A DNA stretch of 64,000 nt, taken from positions 512,725,100 to 512,789,099 of the forward strand of contig OZ010792.1 of assembly GCA_963932465.1 (NCBI GenBank), read 5' to 3'. This stretch comes from Maratus speciosus (lineage: Eukaryota; Arthropoda; Arachnida; Araneae; Salticidae). Positions 31,693 through 43,600 of this stretch are shown here, one piece after another. The notes under the pieces were generated by a model, which did no database searches, was not told the origin of the DNA, and saw nothing but the letters and a program-made list of their open reading frames with translations. The position numbers and the translations under genes were made by a program. The number at the start of each line of letters is the position of its first letter. Within the stretch, counting starts at the first letter, position 1.

Positions 31693-31914
31693 GTCTCAAA
31701 TGCCTTACAGTTCATCTAATCAAATGACCATCGAGAAAACACCTGGTTACTTGGTGACTCCGAACGCACCCCAGAGAGTGTCGAACATGTCTGGGGGTGA
31801 TGTTAAATTACTGCTTGTCGTGAGAGATCCAGTCACGAGGGCCCTATCTGATTATGCTCAAGCTGTCAGCAAAAGGCCCCAAGACACCAGAACGTTCGAG
31901 GACATGGCGTTCAG
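31693..31914 (+). CDS. Hs3st: Heparan sulfate glucosamine 3-O-sulfotransferase, internal exon
   Basis: This exon encodes part of a Golgi type II membrane enzyme that moves sulfate from PAPS to the 3-OH of glucosamine in heparan sulfate. The 222-nt exon lies between TTTCTTTCTAG and GTGAGC. Both introns are phase 2, so the exon can be skipped or shuffled without changing frame. The 73 complete codons include SQMPYSSSNQMTIEKTPGYL and the PAPS 3'-phosphate-binding segment LLLVVRDPVTRALSDYAQ with its conserved Arg and Ser. The ending SKRPQDTRTFEDMAF resembles animal 3-OST-2/3/4/6 and fly Hs3st-B (SKKP...TFE..AF) more than 3-OST-1 or -5. An upstream TTG and coding-like bases before 31693 belong to the intron. 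The N-terminal anchor, catalytic Glu exon and C-terminal part were not found in the window; long introns or the gap may hide them. Confidence 0.92.
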
Positions 31915-33340
31915 GTGAGCATTTGTGGTGTTAGATGTGGAATATGGAATTAGCCCCTGTTTATTTTTGAGTGCGGAATTATGTGCAGAAAGTCCATTTT
32001 TCAATAAGATTTAAATTTAAAAAATCGAATTTTTTGTCATATTCAAATCGTCTGTAATGGCCGATTGAATGATCGATATCAAATCGACTATAATGGCCGA
32101 TTGAATGATCGATATCAAATCGACCATAAAAATCGAATTTTTTATCGAATTAAAATCCCTTTTTGAATAGAATTTGGGTTTTTGAGAAAACAGGAATGTT
32201 CATTTTCCCCCCTGTACATGTCACCACAGTATTAGAAAACTTAAAACCCAGTTTAGTCTTAGCTTAGTCTGAATATCTACTATCTTCTAGAGCAGTTAAT
32301 AAATCCGTCACATCTTTTAATACAATAGCACTATGCTTATTATCTTCTAGTCATTTAAAAATAATAATAATAGTAAGTACTTTTGGTACGAGTTTGTCAA
32401 AACAAATATTATTTTTCAACAATGTTATGTAATGGATAATAAGACGTAATATTATAGTTGTATAACATCATGCCAACATTTTATCAATATTAATTAAATA
32501 TTAATAGCAATATATTTATGTATTGTAAATATGTATAAAAATATTAATTTTTGACACCAAAAAAATATTGAAGAAATGTATTGAATATATTTATCCGCTT
32601 TTTTCATATTTTGTATGGTCGATGTCGGTGGAGTTAGCGACGAATTTCCCCAAAATATTTCACTTCCGAATCACACTACATGAGATTTCGCACACTGCTT
32701 ATGCTTGTATACATACTAATGATTAAAAAAAAAAAAACACCTGGAGATACTTGGTCAGAGGTCATGATTTTCCTCCCCGGGGGGATTTTAATCCCTATAT
32801 GTTAGTCCCCGGGAAGACAAACATATAGGGCTACCGTACCGCGGTTAAAAGTCACATGACAGTCATAGTCTCACCCAAAATATCAAAATAAGAATTCTAC
32901 AACCTGGTTTAACAGCTGTATGTTTAATTAGGCTGTTCTTAAAACAAAGAAACGCAATCTTCATTCCAAATCTGTTATTGAAGATGAGACTGGGAATTTT
33001 ACTTACGTAAACTATCGAGTATAAGTAATAACCATTTTCCCGTTTTAGTGTAATACCCTGACTTTTAATTGTGTAATATTACATATTCTGAATCATTGGT
33101 GAAATTATGTCTGTTCAACAGAAGGTCGATAATTTTTATTTCTGCTAAATAAAGCACCCCGGTAAAATCGTTATCTAGAAGAAATAGCTAATGTTTAAGT
33201 TGTTGCGGTGCCCGAAGTGGCACGAATGATTGAAGTGTTTGAAGAAAATCATAAATTGAAGTCGCGCATCACTTCTTAAGAGCTTCTTGGAGATACTGCA
33301 CTGTTAAAAATTTGCAGCAAACTATCCAGTCAATCGACCT
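31915..33340. other. Intronic or intergenic stretch
   Basis: No further exon is recognised. At 32045-32130 a 38-bp phrase containing GGCCGATTGAATGATCGATA repeats twice between AATCGAATTTTTT segments. At about 32791-32828, CCCTATATGTTAGTCC faces GGAAGACAAACATATAGGG, a small hairpin in a CCCCGGGG-rich spot. The rest is AT-rich. Confidence 0.4.
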
Positions 33341-33348
33341 TTTTTAAA

Positions 33349-33447
33349 GAAAACGATTACGTAACCGTAATTTAAGTATATGTTGACCATATTATTGCCC
33401 ATAATGTGGCCAGAATAGAGTTAAATTACGGTTACGCTACCGTTTTC
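33349..33447. repeat. Hairpin, 26-bp arms
   Basis: GAAAACGATTACGTAACCG (33349 on) faces CGGTTACGCTACCGTTTTC (to 33446), with AATTTA/TAAATT continuing inward and a loop of about 47 bp. No duplication flanks it. It may be a small palindromic element. Confidence 0.65.
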
Positions 33448-33953
33448 TATAAAAATAATCAAACGAGTGTACAGTTTGCTAAAAGTGTGAAAGTTTTTGT
33501 AATCGATTTTAAACCCACGTCTCTGCTGTTGGGATTTCACGGCAATCCCCTCAAAGACGGTGAGTTGACCACAGTCAACAACAGCAGGAATGTCCTCCCT
33601 GAGGAATGTGGGATGTCTGCCATGTAACAGAATGTAAAAGGGAAAAGACAGTTTGATGAATTTGTCGAAAACTACTTGATACTAAGTTCTCAAGTTGCCA
33701 TCATTATTGAACTGCTAAATCCATCGTGAAATACTAGTGCTAAGCAAGTAACTTTTCATCCATCCCTCCTATCATAGTGTTATACGTATGCTGCTGTGGG
33801 TGTTCAACGGGTTGTATCATCATTCACCTAACTATTATTTTCAATCCACATCATATTGAACTTTGTACATTTTTGGACAAATTTGCTATACTGTCTCATA
33901 TTGTCTGTCATAGTTACTTACAATTATTCTTTATCACTTCAATACTGCTTCTT
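33448..33953. other. Gene-free stretch
   Basis: A 73-codon open frame (33406-33627) starts inside the hairpin and shows no domain. The segment 33500-33620 with CAACAACAGCAGG and balanced base use may be a relic of coding DNA, but I cannot name it. Confidence 0.3.
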
Positions 33954-34677
33954 CCCAAATAGCATGAATATTAGCAGCAAGTTTGATTTTTTGTGATTTT
34001 ATCTTGCTGTGACAAATTCGAATTGGGTAAATTCGCAGCAAATCTCCCGCAAGGTTTACCATCACCCACTTACATGAGTAGCTTGTTGTGAAACTGATGG
34101 CAAGACTGTGTTTAATTCACGAAATTGACGAAAGCAAAAAATCCCTCTGTTGAGAGAATAGACAATCAGCAGATACACAGAAATTGCAGAATTTTTATTC
34201 GGCTGGCACCGCTTTTTTTAAAAGCTATACTTATGAAATTCTAAACAAAGGCTAGAATTGAAAAAGTACAAATATTACCGTAACTTATTTTTGGTGGTAT
34301 AGACGATGCATGCACCCTAACGGTGCGTATGCATCAATAGACCTGATCAGGTCTATGGACCCCTTCGAAGGGGTTAAACTTATAGTTTAACAGCTGTAAG
34401 CAGTTAATGTGGATGTAAAGATTACTACTTTGTAGTATTTTTGATTACTTGTTTTCCGTTAATTTGCTATAAATTTGATACAGCATGAATATAACTTGCA
34501 CGACAAGTTAGCTGCAAGTTCAAAATGTGGTGACTTCGGCGTTTACATAATCTTGCTGCAGTCTTGTTATGAACTTTCAGTCTTGTCATGCTGAGCTTGC
34601 TGCAACTTTGCAGATTTTCAGAACAAGATTTCTGGAAATTTTCTGCAAACTAAAAATGCTATGTGGGTTCCATTCTA
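33954..34677. mobile_element. Element with CCCA-ATAGCAT ends, copy 1
   Basis: The ends CCCAAATAGCATGAA and AAAAATGCTATGTGGG are inverted; the length is 724 bp. Most of the sequence is repeated in inverted orientation at about 62220-62788, including CTGTTGAGAGAATAGAC, AAGCGGTGCCA-type text, CCCTTCGAAGGGG and GACCTGATCAGGTC. The right 170 bp recurs at 50084-50230. TTGCTGCAAC and GCAAGTT words are frequent near the right end. No protein is encoded, and no clean target duplication was found. I cannot assign the superfamily. Confidence 0.8.
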
Positions 34678-34879
34678 TTCCGGTCAGACTGTTATTCAAC
34701 AACCCGCCGTCTGTCGCGCTTACCGGCGGGCTCAGCTTTCGGCTTAATTTTGTATTTTGTATTTTTAGAGCTTAATAAAGAGAGCTGAGAAAGATATTTA
34801 TGCTCCACAGACTTGGTTTCTGAGTGTGAGCTGTTCCTCTTGCGCATTCAATATATAACGTCATAACAAACAACAACAT

Positions 34880-36365
34880 ATAGCTGATGAGTAAAAAGAA
34901 AGTGTCTTCCAAGTCCAAATACAAGCAAAAGATTGTTGACCTGAGAAAGGAAGTATCCTTTTTCCCTATCTGCCCATTACTAGTCAAACAAGACAACTGG
35001 ATGTCAAAGAGTTTTTTGCCCATGAAAACAGCTCTTGCCGGCCTTTTATATTTGATCTTGGTAAACTTCGAAAACCAAGCAACAAATCTGATGTAGTCTG
35101 TTGTATCGTAAATTCAAACGAAATTTCTGAGATGACTGTCCATGAACCTAACATTTCTTCCTTCATTATCGGTGGAGCTGTCTTGGTCCGTATCCTTAGT
35201 CCTCAATCCAGCCAAAAATTTTAACAATACTGTGATCAGATTGTTGAACCATACGTTTTTATCAGACTAAAAACTGCAGACAAAGTCGATGTCGTTTTTG
35301 ATCATTATCTAGAAGGAAGCTTAAAAATGACACAAGGCAGTTGAGAGAATATGAGCTAAAAGTAAATCTAAATCCATTGGTGTCCAAACCTAAATCCTTC
35401 AGTGAGTTCCTTGCTCACAACAAAAACGAAGAAGATATCTTTAAATTTTTAGCATAAAACCTCGTCAAAGTGAATCTGCCCCCTGCGAGACAAATAATTT
35501 ACACCTGCTTAGACACAGTAATGGTTCACATAAGGGAACTTTTGCAAACATTTCTCTCGCAACTCCCCAAGAAGAATTCGATGTCCGTCTGTTACTTCAT
35601 GTTCGGCATGCTATTGAATGCTCGAGCCATTCAAAATTCACACTAAAAACTGTTGACAGTGATGTTGTAGTAATTGCCATGTATCCTATCTCTAGACTAC
35701 CGAATCGAGGAGATTTGTAATTGGAGTATGGAAGTGGAAAATATCTCCAATGCCTTCCCATATACGAGTTGCGAATTGCATAGAAAAGTTACACAAAGAA
35801 TTCCCGATCTTTTATTTTTCTTCTACACCTTTACAAGAGCTGTCATGGTGTCTAGTATTGCAAGTATTGGTAAATCTACTTCATGAAAAATATGGATTGT
35901 ATTTCGAGACATCTCTTTTGGCATTTTCCAAAGTTCTCTCGAACACATCACTGAAGATGAAGAGTATTTCTTACTCATTCAGCGCTTAATCAACCTTTCA
36001 TACTATGCATCAAATTCAAGACCGTAAATGAAACCAGGTGAATTCTATTTACTTAACAGAACATATCCAGTGAAAATATTCCACCAAACAACAATGTTCC
36101 CCTGCATCACCTGAAGAGGGCCATCCTGTAGTGTTCTTTGTGGGAAAATTGCCTTCAGTGGAATTTTTCTCGCCAGAGGTGATGGGAAAAGTTGATAGAT
36201 GACTGGAGTTCCTCTGATCATCAAACCCCGTAATCAGCATGGAGAAGCTACAAGAACTGATCGCATGCAAGTGCAAAGCGATGTGTGCATACGTTGCCGA
36301 TGTGTAAAATCAGATCTTGTACTTTACTTTGTAGCTGTGAGGGACTGTGCATTGAATAAAATGCT
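34880..36365 (+). pseudogene. Decayed transposon-associated protein with cysteine-rich C-terminus
   Basis: Changing frames give pieces in a consistent order. First comes VKEFFAHENSSCRPFIFDLG followed by GKLRKPSNKSD. Then come SFIIGGAVLVRILSPQSSQK, KTADKVDVVFDHYLEGSLK and KSFSEFLAHNKNEEDIFKFL. A segment near 35560-35740 contains EEFDVRLLLHVRHAIE and TVDSDVVVIAM with LEYGSGKYL, then a KEFPIFYF/HTFT-like part. Close to 36200-36340 comes AWRSYKN with repeated Cys. I recall this order, including TVDTDVVV, FGTGK and a Cys-rich tail, from widespread uncharacterised proteins in cnidarian and arthropod genomes that look transposon-borne. Many stops and frame changes make it non-functional. The neighbouring CCCA-ended element stops just upstream, so the two may be related. 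Function unknown. Confidence 0.6.
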
Positions 36366-36399
36366 TATTTTTTGCAAATTTGTAAACTTTTTGCTTTAT

Positions 36400-37000
36400 A
36401 AGAATTAGGTTGTTCTAAAGACAATAGAAATTAGAAATTGTTTGAAATTAGAGTCATAGTTATGTCTTTGCTTTTCTCATTTTTACCCCTTGTTATGGGA
36501 ATTTGATTTGCAGGTAACATATTCATGCGGATAATTATATAACTATACAATATAAGGCGTACTTAGAGAGGGGTAGGAAAGGAGAGCTTGGAAGTTAAAA
36601 AAGAAAAAGAAAATTTCACAAGTGGCACCCAGTGCAACATGAGTACTGGGATACGCTGTAACGCTGTAAAAGTTAACAGACTGTTAGATTTTCGTCGCAA
36701 AAACTTCTAAAACATTTGTCTTTGAACAAAGTTATGAGGTGACGTTATTTGTAGCTTTTTTCATGAGCTTTCAAATGATTTATCCCATGATTCATAAAGG
36801 AGATATGAACATTTTAACTAACCTACGTCCTTCATCACGGCGTCCTTTTTGATAACGTCATCATGAGAAGTCGTGACCTCTGATAGAGTGTATCCAGGCG
36901 GTTTTCTGTTTCTTAACATGTATATAAGAACTGTTCAAAATCTCATACTTGTATCCAGTATCAGGAAGTGAAATATTTAGGCTTATTTCACCGACTAGTA
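36400..37000. other. Gene-free stretch before the gap
   Basis: No supported gene; ordinary AT-rich sequence running into the N gap. Confidence 0.4.
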
Positions 37001-37200
37001 NNNNNNNNNNNNNNNNNNNNNNNNNNNNNNNNNNNNNNNNNNNNNNNNNNNNNNNNNNNNNNNNNNNNNNNNNNNNNNNNNNNNNNNNNNNNNNNNNNNN
37101 NNNNNNNNNNNNNNNNNNNNNNNNNNNNNNNNNNNNNNNNNNNNNNNNNNNNNNNNNNNNNNNNNNNNNNNNNNNNNNNNNNNNNNNNNNNNNNNNNNNN
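37001..37200. other. Assembly gap, 200 N
   Basis: Exactly 200 unknown bases. The right edge lies inside the 30-bp satellite, so the assembly probably broke in the repeat. The N count may be a placeholder rather than a measured length. Confidence 0.98.
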
Positions 37201-37680
37201 ACAAATTTTGCGGGAGTTTTCGCGATCTTTTGACGAAATTTGTATTTTGCACGATATTTTGACGAAATTTGTGTTTTTTTCGCGATCCTTTGGCTAAATT
37301 TGTGTTTTTTTCGTGATCTTTGACGAAATTCGTGTTTTTTTCGCGATCCTTTGACGAAATTTGCGTTTTTCCGCGATCCTTTGACGAAATTCGCTTTTTT
37401 TCGCGATTTTTTGATGAAATTTGCTTTTTTGCGATATTTTGACGAAATCCACGCTTTTTCCGCGGCGCTTTGACGAAATTTTCGGGTTTTTTTCGCGATC
37501 GTTTGGCGAAATTTGCGGTTTTTTTCCGCTATCGTTTGATGAAATTTGTGTTTGTTTTTCGCGATCATTTGACGAAATTTTCGGGGGGGTTTTCGCGATC
37601 GTTTGATGATATTTGCATTTTTTCGCGATCGTTTGACGAAATTCGCGTTTTTTTGCGATCCTTTGACGAAATTTTTTACA
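37201..37680. repeat. Satellite of about 30-bp units, block 1
   Basis: The unit is roughly TTTTTTCGCGATC followed by (C/T)TTTGACGAAATTTG. Units of 29-33 bp repeat about 16 times. CpG is frequent (CGCGATC, GACGAAA) compared with block 2. The left limit is hidden by the gap. Confidence 0.9.
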
Positions 37681-39340
37681 TTAATGTTTATCATTCACAT
37701 TAGGTCTTCCTGACCTGACAGAGTCTCCCTCCAAAGTTATATTGCTGAGTAAGATTATATTCAATAGAATTTATATTTTATACACTAGGGGGCTCTGCCC
37801 CCTACGAGCTACGCTCGCCAACCCCCGTTCAGGAACACCAAAATCCAAAAAGCACGCTAATTGCACGCATTTGATCGGCTTTAAAAATATTGAATTAAAA
37901 TTAAAAAAAAAACAGTAGCGATCTCTCTGTAAACGGGTTTCCATTCGTTTTTCTTGGATTGGGGATTTTTAAGACCAAATCTGTTGCTGTTAAGAGATAC
38001 AATGGCTGTTTTCGTATTTAATTAAACACATTAGTTATTTGAAAATAAGCTAATGTAAAATGAATTAAGTAAACAGTGTCATTGTCTCCCGGTATTTTTT
38101 AGCAGCGCTATAAGATAGTTCTTTTAAATAATTCATTTTAAATGTATCGTTTCAAATCTGACGTAATTTACACCAAACTTTTATTTCTCTTATTAATATT
38201 CACGTAAAAATACTTTTGTTGTTAGAAGGAAATATTATTTGCGCTGTCTTCGAATTCACGATAATAGTTGAAAAGATCATCTCAAAATATCTCGCGCAAA
38301 TATATTTTTCAATTTAAATTGTTTTACCATATTTTTTGGGCATTTTAAATATGACGTAAAATTCAAGTGTAAATATGGTTCTTATGACGTAATTTTCCTG
38401 CTTTTAACATGTAATCCTTTAATTCTAATTTTAAAGTTTTGTTTTCTGTTTGTAATAGTCACGTGTAAGTAAATTTTTAATTTGAAGAAATATTTGATAT
38501 GATAATTTGTTTCGCTGTTTATACAATTGGCAACAGTTTAAATTAATGACATTTTCTAAAATTTGTAAAAAACATCTCTCGAAATGCTGAAAATTTGAAT
38601 TAAAAATAGAAGTAAAACCTCAAAAAATGCGTCAAATAAGAAAAATAAATGCAATCTGCGCATTGGGAACTTATAACGTATAAAATGATCTAAAAATGAT
38701 TAAATTCTCATGCATAGTTTTTGCTCAAATAAAACTTTTTTTATGGAACGACTTTGTCCAACTTTAGCATTAAATATCTCTTAAAATAATTCTTCGATTT
38801 GAAAACTGTCTGCATCAGCGTGTTTATTAAACATTTTTCTATAATACCACCGATTTTCATATTTTTGTATGCAACAGTTTTCTTAATATTAACGATGAAA
38901 GGCCATGCTTAAGCATTCAAATTGGATGCGGATCAACCCGGAATATCTACGCAGATGTTCATTGGTCCATTTCCAAATCAAAACTTTTTTTTATATATAG
39001 AAGGATAAACTTTTGTCCTTTAGAGTGTTTTTCGCACTGCTCCACATTCTCTCCACTTCAGCATTGCTTAGAGCAACTGTTAAAAATCTCAACAATATTT
39101 GTTGGAATTTTGTTTTCTTTGAATTTATCAGATATTAGTTTCTCTAACAAATCATATAATGATGATATGAACCGCCGAAAGTGCAATTCCCCCCCCCCTC
39201 CCCCTCCAGAAGAGAGAGGGATTCATGGCCTCTGAACCAATAAGAATTAGTTATCTACTTTCCAGGGGTGATTCTGAATTTTAAAAAAATTCTGAAATTC
39301 GAAGCCAATTTTCTGAAAGGTTACAGCAGAGGGGGGAATC
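37681..39340. mobile_element. Unclassified interspersed segment between the two satellite blocks
   Basis: The segment has a sharp GC-rich start (CTAGGGGGCTCTGCCCCCTA, then GAGCTACGCTCGCCAACCCC, 37786-37825) followed by about 1.15 kb of AT-rich DNA ending in TTTTTATATATAGAAGGAT (to about 39003). The GGGGGCTCTGCCCCC hairpin and the GAGC/GCTC pair at one end plus a TATATAGAAGGA tail look like one repeated element, but I see no target duplication or coding region. From 39003 to 39340 lies C-rich text related to the 15355 repeat (AAAGTGCAATTCCCCC). Confidence 0.4.
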
Positions 39341-39360
39341 CACTCCTAGCGCTAACTATG

Positions 39361-41300
39361 TGTTTTTTCCGCGATCCTTTGAATCCTTGAAATCGGCGGT
39401 TTTTTTCGTGATCTTTTGACAAAATCTGCATTCTTTTCGTGATCTTTTCACGAAATCTCCATTTTTTCATGATCTTTCGACGAAATCTGCGTTTTTCTTT
39501 CACGATCTTTTGACGATATCTGCGTTTTTTTCGTGATCTTTTGATGAAATCTGTGTTTTTTTAGCGATTTTTTGATGAAATCTGTGTTTTTTTCCATGAT
39601 CTATTGACAAAATCTGCATTTCTTTCGCAATCTTTTGACAAAATCTGTATTTTTTCGCAATCTTTTGATGAAATCTGCATTTTTCGCAATCTTTTGACGA
39701 AATTTGCATTTTTCTTGCGATCTTTTGATGAAATTTGTGTTTTTTCGAAATCTTTTGACGAAATCTGTGTTTCTTTTGCGATCTTTTGACGACATCTGCA
39801 TTATTTTCGTGATCTTTTGACAAAATCTCAATTTTTTTCGCAATCTTTTGACAAAATCTGTGTTTTTTTCACGATCCTTTGACAAAATCTGTGTTTCTTT
39901 CGCAACCTTTTGACGATATCTGCGTTTTTTTCATGATCTTTTGATGAAATCTGTGTTTTTTTAGCGATTTTTTGATGAAATCTGTGTTTTTTTCCATGAT
40001 CTATTGACAAAATTTGCATTTCTTTCGCAATCTTTTGACGAAATCTGTATTTTTTCGCAATCTTTTGATGAAATCTGTATTTTTCGCAATATTTTGACGA
40101 AATTTGCGTTTTTCTTGCGATCTTTTGATGAAATTTGTGTTTTTTCGAAATCTTTTGACGAAATCTGTGTTTCTTTTGCGATCTTTTGACGAAATCTGCA
40201 TTCTTTTCGTGATCTTTTGACAAAATCTCAATTTTTTTTCGCAATCTTTTGACAAAATCTGTGTTTTTTTCACGATCCTATGACAAAATCTGTGTTTCTT
40301 TCGCAATCTATTGACGATATCTGCGTTTTTTTTGTGAGCTTTTCATGAAATCTCCATTTTTTTCATGATTTTTTGATGAAATCTGTGGGTTTTTTCGCGA
40401 TATTTTGACGAAATCGCATTTCTTTCGCGATCATTTGACGAAATCTGTATTTTTTCGCAATCTTTTGATGAAATTTATGGGGTTTTTCACGATCTTTTAT
40501 CAAAATCTGTGTTTTTTCACGATCTATTTTGATATCTGCATTTTTTTTTGTGAGCTTTTCATGAAATCTCCTTTTTTTCGGGATTTTTTGATGAAATCTG
40601 TGGTTTTTTTTGCGATATTTTGATGAAATCTGCATTTCTTTCGTGATCTTTTGACGAAATCTGTATTTCTTCGCAATCTTTTGACAAAATTTGCGGGTGG
40701 GTTTTCACGATCTTTTATCGAAACTCGTATTTTTTCGCAGTCTTTTGAAGAAATCTGTGTTTTTTCTCAGTATATTGACAAAATCTGTGTTTCTTTCGCG
40801 ATCTTTTGATGAAATCTGCATTTTTTTTCGCGATCTTTTGACAAAATCTGTGTTTCTTTCGCGATCTATTGACGATATCTGAGGTTTTTTTTGTGATCTT
40901 TTGATGAAATCTCTGTTTTTTCCCATGATTTTTTGATGAAATCTGCAGGGTTTTTTCACGATCTTTTGACGAAATTTGCATTTTTTTCGCAATCTTTTGA
41001 AGAAATCTGCGTTTTTTCGCAATCTTTTTATGAAATCTGTGTTTTTTTGCAATCTTTTGGCGAAATTTGTATTTTTTTTGCGATCTTTTGACAAAATTTG
41101 TTTTTTTTCACCATTCTTTGAAGGAATTTGTATTTTTTACACGATCTTTTGATGAAATTTGAGTTTTTTTCTATCCTTTGAAGAATTGTTTTTTTTCCTG
41201 CGATTCTTTGACGAAATTCTCGTTCTTGGACGAAAATCATGTTTTTCCGCGATCCTTGGATGAAATTGATGATTTTATTCTGTAAACGATTGAAGAAATT
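39361..41300. repeat. Satellite of about 30-bp units, block 2, with 400-bp higher-order repeat
   Basis: About 62 units of 29-32 bp follow the pattern TTTTTTCGCAATCTTTTGAC then GAAATCTGTG. From 39511 to about 39910 the individual variants recur in the same order at 39911 to about 40310, an offset of exactly 400 bp over some 13 units. Examples are CCATGATCTATTGACAAAAT and TTTAGCGATTTTTTGATG. After about 40320 the order is lost. Unit lengths near multiples of three leave several lysine/arginine-rich frames open on the - strand; these are by-products. Confidence 0.93.
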
Positions 41301-41514
41301 GATTTTTTCGCCGACTATGTTGAAATTAGCAATATTTTTAATGTACGAATTTTCAAACTGATGACTGATTTTTTTTTTTTAATTTTAGGAAAATTCGGAA
41401 CAGAATCACCCCAGCTACTTTCTTTTCTTACATTCAAGAGAATCGCTGATCTGGACACTGTAAATTCCGAACGAATTTCACCACTTTCCACCCTAGCATC
41501 AATATCTTTGGAAC

Positions 41515-41737
41515 AACTTGCAAATTCGCCCGGAGTCCGCCATCTTGTTTCTTTGTTGGTCATTTATAACCACTTTATGCTTAATTTAACAACATAAACA
41601 ACAACAAACATAAACAACAACAAAAATAAATAACAACAAAAATAAATAAAGAAATCCAAATAAAGAAATTTAAAATCGGCAATGATCAACAAAGAAACAA
41701 GATGGCAGACTCCGGGCGAATCCGCAAGTAGTACCAT
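41515..41737. repeat. Inverted repeat, about 55-bp arms
   Basis: ATTCGCCCGGAGTCCGCCAT (left) faces ATGGCAGACTCCGGGCGAAT (right), continuing through CTTGTTTCTTTGTTG against CAACAAAGAAACAAG. The spacer of about 110 bp has CAACAA-type simple sequence. It may be a MITE; no flanking duplication is certain. Balanced-composition sequence at 41390-41510 next to it gives short open frames on both strands with no known domain. Confidence 0.7.
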
Positions 41738-41749
41738 ACCTTTCACCCA

Positions 41750-43465
41750 TCGCGTTTGGCGAGTGAGGACAATAAAGTTAATCGCCACGCTTTAAATGTT
41801 ACTCGATGGTTGGCAAGTGGCAAGTGCTAATTTTGTGCTATACAGGTAGAGTACCGTATCCTGTTCTGGTTGGCACTCTTGGCAAAAATATTCAAAATGG
41901 TGCCAAAAGGCCATTGCAGATTTATCATACAAAACTGATGGCAGAAAAACATTGTTTTTAAATACTTATAGACATACGTTTAACAAATCATGCTTTTGTG
42001 CCATCTTCAAAAAATAAATATGATGTTAAAACAACATTTTATCGCCATTTTCGATATTTTACATGTAATGAAAATAAATTTTTTTAACAAACCAAAAAGG
42101 CTTTTTTGTGATAACATATTGTAAACAATAAATGAGCAAAAAAACTTACCAAAAACAACGGGAAATCACAGGAAAGATATTTACATCTCATAGTAGGAAT
42201 GTGGAAGAGATCCATGAAAATGTATGTATAAAAATATCAAACAATTATTAATGCTTTTTATGTAAAATCTTTTTTGTTTTTCAGTGTTTTCAAGGGCATA
42301 GATAAAACGACAAAAATCTCGCTTGTGTTTAATGTTTCACAGATAAAAACGTTTTGCAATTTCAAGATCACGGATTCCAAAAAATAAAGGTAAATTATAA
42401 ATTTTTTTTGAAAAAAATATGCAAAATTATTGCTTATCTAACAGTAGACTGGACTTTATACACATGATCTGAAGTCGAGATTAAAATTCGCCTACTTGCG
42501 ATATTTACTTTAAAATATTAGCATAACACTCTATGGAGGATGCATTATTAGTGTTTATTTGCTAAAAATGCAATGAACAAATTCAATTTTGTTGCAGTAA
42601 ATATGTAATATATTGTAATATAAATTCAAAATTTTTTTCTGTATCACGGAACGTCGCTAAATTTGCAAAATTTCAGTAAAAATTTATGCATGGAACCTAA
42701 GTCAAGACTAAAGCTTGTCTGCTGCGGAGTTATTTGCATCTGTGTGTACTGGCATTTCTGGCAGTACAGTAGCTAGGATAACGGATAAGAGCTATGATGT
42801 GACGTCGTAAGATAAAATCCATGTCAGTAGTACGAAAACAACCCAAAGGCTGAAGATCGCAAAAACAACATCCAAACATTTATTGCCAAAAAAACCAGAA
42901 CTGAATATGGAACTCTTCCCCAGCTTGCTTTGCTTCACTTATAAACTTTTACGCAGCATGAGACGTGAGAGTGAGGCAAATTGAATAAAAGTGGTGAATA
43001 ATTTAAAAGGGAAAAATTCTTCATTTTTAGAACATGAAATCTGCATGTAAATTTAAAATTACCCTAATGTGTAACTACCGAAATCAAATACATTGCATAA
43101 CGTAGATAAAACTATTGAAGCAACCTAATGAAAAGTTAAAAGTGTGGTTTTGCACGTCCCACAAGAATACAATACACATACGAATACGAATTCACTTCTT
43201 TAATACAAATTTATATTGTTTGCTTCTTTTTATTATTTTAGGCATAATGTTCTTTTCCCTTAGCATTCCGAGATATCAACGTTTGAATGCATATTAATTA
43301 GTATATTCATTAGTGAGGTTATATACATCAAATCAGATGGAGATTTATAAATCTTTGCACAAAAGTAAAAGAACATCGTGAATTGTATCTTTCGAGCAAA
43401 AATTTAATAGATTCTCTTCAACAAGCATTCGAGGATTTTTTTTTTTTTTTTCGGCAAGGTAACAG
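41750..43465. other. Gene-free stretch (possible intron of the PWWP gene)
   Basis: I searched by eye for a second PWWP exon (an FFGT-like segment on the - strand) and did not find it. No element ends were recognised. Confidence 0.35.
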
Positions 43466-43600
43466 TGCCTAATTTACCAATAAATAAAACGCAAATAATA
43501 ATGAACACAAAATGGGAGAGAATATACGAGTAATTATGAATATTTCAACATAAAAAACAATATTTAAAAAAAACCGGCATATATCAAAATAAAAATTTAC

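Noticed and set aside
36861..41240. Several long lysine/arginine-rich open frames on the - strand (up to 138 codons, longer across the N gap)
   Set aside because: They coincide with the 30-bp satellite. Unit lengths near multiples of three keep frames open on both strands, and the one of 277 codons includes the gap. No start context, domain or splice support.
39361..41300. Regular 30-bp repeats suggesting a CRISPR array
   Set aside because: There are no unique spacers; units abut directly. The genome is eukaryotic.
43469..43600. Read-through of the PWWP frame to a 69-residue protein
   Set aside because: The extra residues are AT-rich translation after a good splice donor and do not continue the PWWP fold.
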